Of a DNA stretch of 14,521 nt, positions 1-4,896 are shown in pieces; the first letter of the stretch is position 1; every line of letters begins with the position of its first letter. This stretch comes from Falsiroseomonas sp044348345. Lineage in GTDB: Bacteria; Pseudomonadota; Alphaproteobacteria; Acetobacterales; Acetobacteraceae. A model generated the notes under the pieces. That model did no database searches. It worked only from the letters and a program-made list of their open reading frames with translations, and was not told the origin of the DNA. The translations under genes and the position numbers were made by a program. The stretch covers positions 1 to 14,521 of the forward strand of contig JBIKSZ010000080.1 of assembly GCA_044348345.1 (NCBI GenBank), written 5' to 3'.

Positions 1-937
1 CCGCGTGCTGCGGCTGCTGGCCACGAGCATCGGGCTCGCCATGCTCGCCTCGGCCGCGGTGGCGCTTGCACTGCCGTCGGCAGGCACGATGCAGGAGCCG
101 TCGCTGAGGGGCGCCTGGAGCGGTGTCTTCATGCACAAGAGCCAGCTCGGCAGCGTCGCGGCGCTCGGCGTGCTCTGTTTCGGCTGGCTCTGGCGGAACG
201 AGCCGGGCCGGCGCGCATTCAACATGCTCGGCGTGCTGCTCTGCATCGCCGTCGCGGTGATGGCGCAGTCGAGATCGGCAGAGCTCGTCATCCTGCTTGC
301 CGTCAGCCTCGCTGCCTTCCTGCCGCTGCTGCGCATGTCCGGCCTGGTCCGACTCTGGGCAGCCTATGGGATGGCGCTCACCGCCTCCGTCTTCGCCGCG
401 GTGATGTTCCTCTTCTTCGGCGAGATCATGACCGCGCTGGGCAAGGACGCCTCGCTCACCGGCCGCGTGCCCGGCTGGGCCACGCTGCTACAGGTCGCAC
501 TGCAGCGGCCCTTCGGCGGCCACGGCTACAGCGCCTTCTTCATCACGGACAGTGCCGGCGTCGAGGATGCCTGGCGTCATGCCGGATGGGTGATGTGGAA
601 CGCGCACAACGCCTATCTCGAAATCCTGCTGCAGCTCGGCGTGCCGGGCCTGGCGCTGGCCTGCTGGATCATCCTGGAGCAGATGGCGCGCAGCCTGCGC
701 GAATGCATCGCGGGCGACCTGCCCTGGGCCAGCTTCGCCTTGATCTACGGGCTCTGCCACCTGGCGACGAGCGCAGTGGAATCCACCGCCTTCCGGGGCG
801 GCGACATCGTCTCGATGCTGCTCGTGATGCTGCTGACGGCGCTGCGCGTGCGCGCCAGCGCACGCGACGCGGCGCTCCGCGCTGCCCTGCCCCGCCCCGG
901 GCAGGGCGCACATCCGCTCTACGCGGCGCATCGCTAG
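1..937 (+). CDS. Wzy/O-antigen ligase-type polysaccharide polymerase, 3' part (5' end outside window)
   Basis: This is an integral inner-membrane protein of the O-antigen ligase/Wzy polymerase type, expected to join lipid-linked oligosaccharide repeats (or ligate glycan) on the periplasmic face. About 310 residues are visible. The frame is still open at the left edge, and the first GTG (position 5) is probably internal, because full-length members usually have around 400-450 residues. I see about five hydrophobic segments before position 425, then a polar loop carrying SLTGR and GGHGYSAFF, then WNAHNAYLEILLQLGVPGL. The H-N-x-Y-L-E followed by G-x-x-G is the signature of the Wzy_C region. Two more hydrophobic stretches follow. 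The stop (935-937) lies 14 bp before the AsnB start, so the two are surely co-transcribed. Polymerase versus ligase cannot be decided from sequence; the EPS context favours polymerase. Confidence 0.85.
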   Translation, partial: RVLRLLATSIGLAMLASAAVALALPSAGTMQEPSLRGAWSGVFMHKSQLGSVAALGVLCFGWLWRNEPGRRAFNMLGVLLCIAVAVMAQSRSAELVILLAVSLAAFLPLLRMSGLVRLWAAYGMALTASVFAAVMFLFFGEIMTALGKDASLTGRVPGWATLLQVALQRPFGGHGYSAFFITDSAGVEDAWRHAGWVMWNAHNAYLEILLQLGVPGLALACWIILEQMARSLRECIAGDLPWASFALIYGLCHLATSAVESTAFRGGDIVSMLLVMLLTALRVRASARDAALRAALPRPGQGAHPLYAAHR

Positions 938-943
938 GAAGGA
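936..943 (+). promoter_or_regulatory. Ribosome binding site fixing the asnB start
   Basis: AGGAAGGA lies 8 nt before ATG 952 and overlaps the TAG stop of the Wzy-like gene. It supports the Cys2-exposing start and tight coupling of the two genes. Confidence 0.75.
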
Positions 944-951
944 CAGGGCGC

Positions 952-2985
952 ATGTGCGGGATTGCCGGCATTCTCCGCCTCGACGGTACCAGCGCGGACA
1001 GCGCTGTCCTGGCCGCCATGTCGGCGGCGATGATCCATCGCGGCCCAGACGATGACGGGCTGCATCAGGACGGGCCGCTCGGGCTCGCCTTCCGGCGGCT
1101 GGCCATCCTCGACCTCTCACCGGCTGGGCACCAGCCGATGCGCAGTGCCTGCGGCCGGCATCTCATCGTCTTCAACGGCGAGATCTACAACCACATGGAG
1201 CTGCGGGCGCGGCTGGAGGCCGAGGGCGCGGCGCCGCGCGAGGGTTGGCGGTCGGGCTCCGACACCGAGACGCTGCTCGCCGCCTGCGCCGCCTGGGGCG
1301 CCGAGCGCGCCTGCCGCGCCACCAACGGCATGTTCGCCTTCGCCTGGTGGGACAGCGCGGCGCGGCGTCTGACGCTGGCGCGCGACCGCTTCGGCAAGAA
1401 GCCGCTCTTCCTGGCGCGCGGACTGCCCAACGCGATCGCCTTCGCCTCGGAGCTGCGGGCGCTCGGCGTCGCCACCGCGGCGGCGGGGCTACCGCGCGCG
1501 GTGGACCACACCCGCCTCGGCGCCTTTCTCTGCTACCGCTTCGTGCCGGGGCAGGAGACGCTGCTGGCCGGCATCGCCCCGCTACCGCCGGGCACGCTGA
1601 TCGAGCTGACGGAGCAGGACGCCGCAACAGCGGAGCCGCGGCGCTACCACGATTACGATTTCTCCCCCGGCCCCTTGCCCGCACGCGACGCGGCCGCGCC
1701 GGAGGACGCACCGCGCGCCGCGCGGCCGCCCGCGCCGCTCAGCGACGAGGCCGAGGCGGTGCGGCTGCTGCATGGCCTGCTGGAAGATGCAGTGCGGCTG
1801 CGGCTGCTCAGCGACGTGCCCTTCGGCGCCTTTCTCTCGGGCGGGCTCGATTCCTCGCTGGTGGTGGCGCTGATGGCGCGGCTGCACGATGCGCCGGTCA
1901 AGACCTACTCGGTCGGCTTCGACACCGGCTTCAGCGAGGCCGGCCACGCCGCCCGCGTCGCGCGCCACCTCGGCACCGATCATCACGAGCTGACGGTCGG
2001 CGCGGCCGAGCTGGTGCGCGCCATCCCCGCCGCGCTCTGGGCGCGTGAGACGCCGATCAGCGAGCCGAGCGACGTGCCGATCTACCTGCTGGCGCGCCTC
2101 GCACGAGAAAAGGTGACGGTGGTGCTCTCTGGCGAGGGCGCGGATGAGGCCTTTGCGGGCTATCCGAAATACGCCGCGCTGGCCGCGGCGAACCTGCCGG
2201 CGGCACGCGCCGCGCTCGCCCTGCCTGGCGCGCGGCCGCTACTGGGCGCGGTAGCGCGCGCCGCACCGGCCAGGCTCAGGCGTGTGCAGACCATGCTGGA
2301 GGCCTTCGCGCAGCCCGAGCGCTTCGAGCACCACGCCGCCTGGTTCGGCGCTTTTGCCGCCGCCGAGCGCCGCGCGCTGCTCGCCCCGGCGCTGCTGGCG
2401 GACTCGGAGGCCGCGGTGCATGGCGCGGCGCGTGCGGCGATGGCCGGGCGCGCGGCCGGCGGCGATGCCTTCCCCTCGCCGGTGGAGGAGGCGCTCTACC
2501 TCGACACGCGGCTGTGGCTGCCGGCCAACCTGCTGCTGCGGGGTGACCGGATGACCATGGCGCATTCGCTGGAGCTGCGCTGCCCCTTCCTCGATTGGCG
2601 CGTGGTGGAATTCGCCGCAAGGCGGCTGCCGCGCTGGATGAAGCTGCGCGGCGGCGACGCCAAGCGGATCCTGAAGCTTGTCGCCGAGGGTCCGGCCGGC
2701 CTGCCGCGCGAGATCGTCCAGCGCCCGAAATGGGGCTTCAAGGTGCCGGTCTCGGCGTGGTTCCGCGGCCCGCTGCTCGGCCGCGCGCTGCGGGCCGTGC
2801 TGCTGTCGGAGCAGGCGCTGGCGCGCGGCTGGTACCAACCAGCCGCGTTGCGCCGGCTGGTTGAGGACCATGCCGAGGGCCGGGCCGACAATGGCCGCCG
2901 GCTTTGGATCCTGTTCCAGCTCGAGCTCTGGCACCGGATGTTCGTGGAAAGGACGCTGTCGGCAACCGATGAGTTGCCGACGTGA
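952..2985 (+). CDS. asnB: Asparagine synthase (glutamine-hydrolysing)-like amidotransferase
   Basis: The 677-residue protein belongs to the class II glutamine amidotransferase/asparagine synthetase B family. It hydrolyses glutamine and transfers ammonia to an ATP-activated carboxylate. The start is ATG 952: it exposes the catalytic Cys2 (MCGIAGI) and has AGGAAGGA at 936-943, 8 nt upstream. An in-frame start at 586 would add a meaningless extension overlapping the Wzy gene. The N-terminal Ntn-hydrolase domain shows HRGPDDDG, NGEIYN and SDTETLL. The synthetase domain has the PP-loop SGGLDSS at residues 296-302 and later SGEGADEAFAGY and RCPFLD. A Pro/Ala-rich linker at about residues 240-265 separates the domains. 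AsnB homologues are common in EPS and capsule loci, where they probably amidate a uronic acid or another carboxylated precursor rather than make bulk asparagine. That role is inference; the family is certain. Confidence 0.93.
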   Translation: MCGIAGILRLDGTSADSAVLAAMSAAMIHRGPDDDGLHQDGPLGLAFRRLAILDLSPAGHQPMRSACGRHLIVFNGEIYNHMELRARLEAEGAAPREGWRSGSDTETLLAACAAWGAERACRATNGMFAFAWWDSAARRLTLARDRFGKKPLFLARGLPNAIAFASELRALGVATAAAGLPRAVDHTRLGAFLCYRFVPGQETLLAGIAPLPPGTLIELTEQDAATAEPRRYHDYDFSPGPLPARDAAAPEDAPRAARPPAPLSDEAEAVRLLHGLLEDAVRLRLLSDVPFGAFLSGGLDSSLVVALMARLHDAPVKTYSVGFDTGFSEAGHAARVARHLGTDHHELTVGAAELVRAIPAALWARETPISEPSDVPIYLLARLAREKVTVVLSGEGADEAFAGYPKYAALAAANLPAARAALALPGARPLLGAVARAAPARLRRVQTMLEAFAQPERFEHHAAWFGAFAAAERRALLAPALLADSEAAVHGAARAAMAGRAAGGDAFPSPVEEALYLDTRLWLPANLLLRGDRMTMAHSLELRCPFLDWRVVEFAARRLPRWMKLRGGDAKRILKLVAEGPAGLPREIVQRPKWGFKVPVSAWFRGPLLGRALRAVLLSEQALARGWYQPAALRRLVEDHAEGRADNGRRLWILFQLELWHRMFVERTLSATDELPT

Positions 2986-3001
2986 GAGGAAGGGCAGCAG
3001 C

Positions 3002-3154
3002 ATGATACCTGACGCACAGAGAGCTGACATGCGGCCCGCAGGGCCGAGGCCGCGAATGCGGCCCGCCGCTTATGCGGCGAAGCCAAGCCGCGCGGATGCG
3101 CGGCGCCCGGCGTCTGAGGGGCACGAAGGCGAAGCCTTCGTGCGCTTGGCATGA
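3002..3154 (+). CDS. Possible 50-codon leader ORF running through the palindrome array
   Basis: ATG 3002 is preceded by AGGAAGGG (2987-2994) at a 7-nt spacing, a better ribosome site than most in this window. The frame runs 50 codons (MIPDAQRADM... ...EAFVRLA) and stops at TGA 3152-3154, overlapping the methyltransferase ATG 3151 as ATGA. The product is Arg/Ala/Pro-rich, with no domain or membrane segment that I recognise. Third-position GC is only about three quarters by hand count, lower than in neighbouring genes, so the peptide may not be under selection. Two readings are possible. It may be a translated leader that unfolds the five hairpins and passes ribosomes to the methyltransferase, which has no Shine-Dalgarno of its own. 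Or it may be the old start of that gene, displaced when the palindromic array inserted. Real expression is uncertain. Confidence 0.35.
   Translation: MIPDAQRADMRPAGPRPRMRPAAYAAKPSRADARRPASEGHEGEAFVRLA
3033..3143. repeat. Array of five perfect hairpins in the asnB-methyltransferase gap
   Basis: Five consecutive inverted repeats with short loops occupy 111 bp. (1) 3033-3045, stem GGCCC, loop GCA. (2) 3048-3063, stem GGCCGC, loop GAAT. (3) 3065-3078, stem GCCGC, loop TTAT. (4) 3087-3104, stem GCCGCGC, loop GGAT. (5) 3121-3143, a 10-bp stem GCACGAAGGC, loop GAA. Every stem is perfectly complementary. Hairpins 2-4 share the core CGC-NNAT-GCG, suggesting a repeated module of the REP/palindromic-element kind. 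No T-run follows, so a simple intrinsic terminator is unlikely. The last hairpin ends 7 nt before the methyltransferase ATG, where it would hinder independent initiation. Confidence 0.8.
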
Positions 3155-3876
3155 GCGACCGGATGGCTGATCCGGCGGGCTATGACGCCGTCTCCGAGGT
3201 CAAGACCGGGGCGCTGGTGCGTCTCCTGCGCCCCACGCAGGGGCCAAGCATCCGGCGCATCCTCGTCGTCGGCTGCGGCGAGGGCTACGAGGCTGGCATC
3301 CTCGCGCGCAGCTTCGATGCGGCGACGATCGGCATCGACATCTGCATCGGCTTCAGCTTCGACCATGCCGGTGCCGCGCCGGCGGAGCTGCGGGTCATGG
3401 ATGCGCGCAGGCTGGACTTCCCCGATGCGAGCTTCGACCTCGTCTATTCCTTCCACGCGCTGGAGCACATCCCCGAGCCGCGCCGCGCGCTGGCCGAGAT
3501 GGCGCGCGTGCTCTGCCCCGGCGGGACCTATCTGATCGGCACGCCGAACCGCGACCGGCTTGTGGGCTATGTCGGTTCGGCAATCCCGCTGCGGACCAAG
3601 ATCCACTGGAACCTCGCCGACCTCTCGAAGCGGCTGCGCGGCCGCTGGTCGAACGAACAGGGCGCGCATGCAGGCTTCGCCGAGACGGAGCTGCGAGACC
3701 TGTGCGCGGCGGCCTTCGGCGACACGCCGCGCGCGATCGCCGAGGCGTATTACCGCGAGATCTACCCGCGCCGGCTGGTGGAGGCGATCATCCGCCTCGG
3801 CGCGCGGCGTTTCGCCTTCCCCTGTGTCTATGTCACCGGCCGGAAGGCAGAGGCTGCGGCGGCCGCGGCGGCGTGA
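3151..3876 (+). CDS. Class I SAM-dependent methyltransferase
   Basis: The 241-residue cytoplasmic enzyme has a Methyltransf_11-type Rossmann fold. Motif I is ILVVGCGEG (residues 37-45). An acidic ribose-binding residue is at GID (63). Motif II/III is DFPDASFDLVYSFHALEHI (about 89-107), followed by EMARVLCPGGTYLIGTPN. The acceptor is unknown; the position after the Wzy-like gene and asnB suggests a sugar O-methylation or a lipid-linked EPS intermediate. ATG 3151 has no Shine-Dalgarno and sits just after a 10-bp hairpin, but overlaps the stop of an upstream small ORF as ATGA, so translation may depend on coupling. The C-terminus ends in an Ala-rich tail, and the last 44 bp overlap the 3' end of the convergent ConA-like gene. 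A later in-frame ATG (Met5) would also give an intact fold. Confidence 0.88.
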   Translation: MSDRMADPAGYDAVSEVKTGALVRLLRPTQGPSIRRILVVGCGEGYEAGILARSFDAATIGIDICIGFSFDHAGAAPAELRVMDARRLDFPDASFDLVYSFHALEHIPEPRRALAEMARVLCPGGTYLIGTPNRDRLVGYVGSAIPLRTKIHWNLADLSKRLRGRWSNEQGAHAGFAETELRDLCAAAFGDTPRAIAEAYYREIYPRRLVEAIIRLGARRFAFPCVYVTGRKAEAAAAAAA

Positions 3877-4741
3877 GCACCGCCCCGGCGGCACGCGGCG
3901 GGCCCTCGCCGATCTCGATGTCGTCCACCAGCACCTCGAAGGGCCGGCTGGCATAGGCCAGGGCGATGAAGATGCGGTCGATCGGCGCGCCGATGATGCC
4001 GATATTGCCACCCTGGTGGTCGAACAGCAGCCGGCCATCGAGCTTCAGCCAGGTGCGTCCGTCCGTCGCGGTGCGGCGGGTGTAGAACTCCAACCGAAAC
4101 CAACGCCCCTCGGGCACCGGCACCTCGCTGTTCACGGCGTTCCAGAAGGTCCTGAGCGGCACCACGCCATTGGCGTTGCTGTCCCAGCGCATGCGCCAAT
4201 AGGGCCGGCCGGCCTGGTCGACCTCGACCGTGGTGACGACGCGGAAATCGCCGGCGCTCTTCCATTCGGGCCCGACCACAGCCCAGCCGCCAGGGCCGAG
4301 ACGCCGGCCGAGATCAGCGGGCAGGCGCATGCGCAGCGCGATGTGGAACTCCTCCGGCGCGCGCTGCGGCCGCACCAGCAGCGCGACCTGCGTGACCGCC
4401 GCCGCGCGCTGTAGCACGGCCAGGCGCAACGCGCGGGTCGGGGCGCCATCATGGCCGGTCACGTTCTCGAGCCGGGCCTCCACCACGCCCGGCGCACCAC
4501 CGGCGCCATCGAGCAACTGGATGCGACTGCGCCCACCCCAGAGGCGGAGCGGCCAGGCCGTACCGGTCACGCCATCGGTGCCGATGATGTCCTGCCAGCC
4601 ACCCGCGGGCGCGGCCAGCGCCACGCCGCCTTCGAAGCCGGAAGCGACCAGAACTGGCGCGGCCGGGATCGTCCGCGTCCAGATCGCGGCACCCGCGATC
4701 CCGCCGCCAAGAGCCATAGCCATCCAGCCCAGGCGTGCCAT
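3833..4741 (-). CDS. Membrane-anchored or exported ConA-like jelly-roll protein (short paralogue)
   Basis: The 302-residue protein begins with MARLGWMAMALGGGIAGAAIW, a short basic end and a hydrophobic stretch that could be a signal peptide or a single anchor. The rest (about residues 33-280) is a concanavalin-A-like lectin/glucanase domain clearly homologous to residues 8-253 of the RTX protein encoded just upstream. Shared blocks are ASGFEG, GGWQDI, GPGGWA, PEWKSAGDFRVVTTVE, YWRM.WDSNANG, TDGRTWLK, FDH.G.NIGI, API.RIF and VDD.EI. Relatives of this fold include polysaccharide lyases and sugar-binding proteins, so an EPS-cleaving or EPS-binding role at the cell surface is inferred; I cannot identify a catalytic set. 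It ends in a Pro-rich tail. ATG 4741 was chosen; a GTG at 4780 would add 13 residues. Neither has a clear Shine-Dalgarno. Confidence 0.75.
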   Translation of the reverse strand: MARLGWMAMALGGGIAGAAIWTRTIPAAPVLVASGFEGGVALAAPAGGWQDIIGTDGVTGTAWPLRLWGGRSRIQLLDGAGGAPGVVEARLENVTGHDGAPTRALRLAVLQRAAAVTQVALLVRPQRAPEEFHIALRMRLPADLGRRLGPGGWAVVGPEWKSAGDFRVVTTVEVDQAGRPYWRMRWDSNANGVVPLRTFWNAVNSEVPVPEGRWFRLEFYTRRTATDGRTWLKLDGRLLFDHQGGNIGIIGAPIDRIFIALAYASRPFEVLVDDIEIGEGPPRAAGAVLTPPRPPQPLPSGR

Positions 4742-4815
4742 GGCGGCATGCTCGCGGCCACGCCGCGGTGGCGCAACCACGCAGGCACTGACGACGGATG
4801 ATTTCTCCGCGACGA

Positions 4816-4850
4816 CCTGACGCGCGGCCCGGTCAGGGCCGCGCGTCAGG
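4816..4850 (-). terminator. Perfect 15-bp stem-loop between the two ConA-like genes
   Basis: CCTGACGCGCGGCCC (4816-4830) is followed by a 5-nt loop and its exact reverse complement (4836-4850). It lies about 46 nt past the stop of the RTX gene and about 75 nt before ATG 4741 of the next - strand gene. It is very GC-rich but lacks a following T-run on either strand. It may be a terminator, an attenuator, or an mRNA-stabilising 3' end that lowers expression of the downstream paralogue. Confidence 0.5.
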
Positions 4851-4864
4851 CTGCGCAGAACGGG

Positions 4865-4889
4865 CGGACGAAGGTTTCACCCTCGTCCG
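4865..4889 (-). terminator. Second stem-loop right after the RTX gene stop
   Basis: CGGACGA (4865-4871) pairs with TCGTCCG (4883-4889). One mismatch and two more G-C pairs follow, with loop TTTCA. It begins 8 nt beyond the stop codon of the RTX/CBM gene and precedes the stronger 15-bp stem. The pair resembles a tandem 3'-end structure. Confidence 0.4.
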
Positions 4890-4896
4890 TCGGGTC

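Noticed and set aside
586..951. A 122-codon N-terminal extension of AsnB.
   Set aside because: It would bury the catalytic Cys2 inside the protein and overlap the Wzy-like gene. ATG 952 has a strong ribosome site.
3033..3143. The hairpin array read as a CRISPR-like repeat array.
   Set aside because: Units are only 13-23 bp and palindromic, with different stem sequences and no spacers of constant length.
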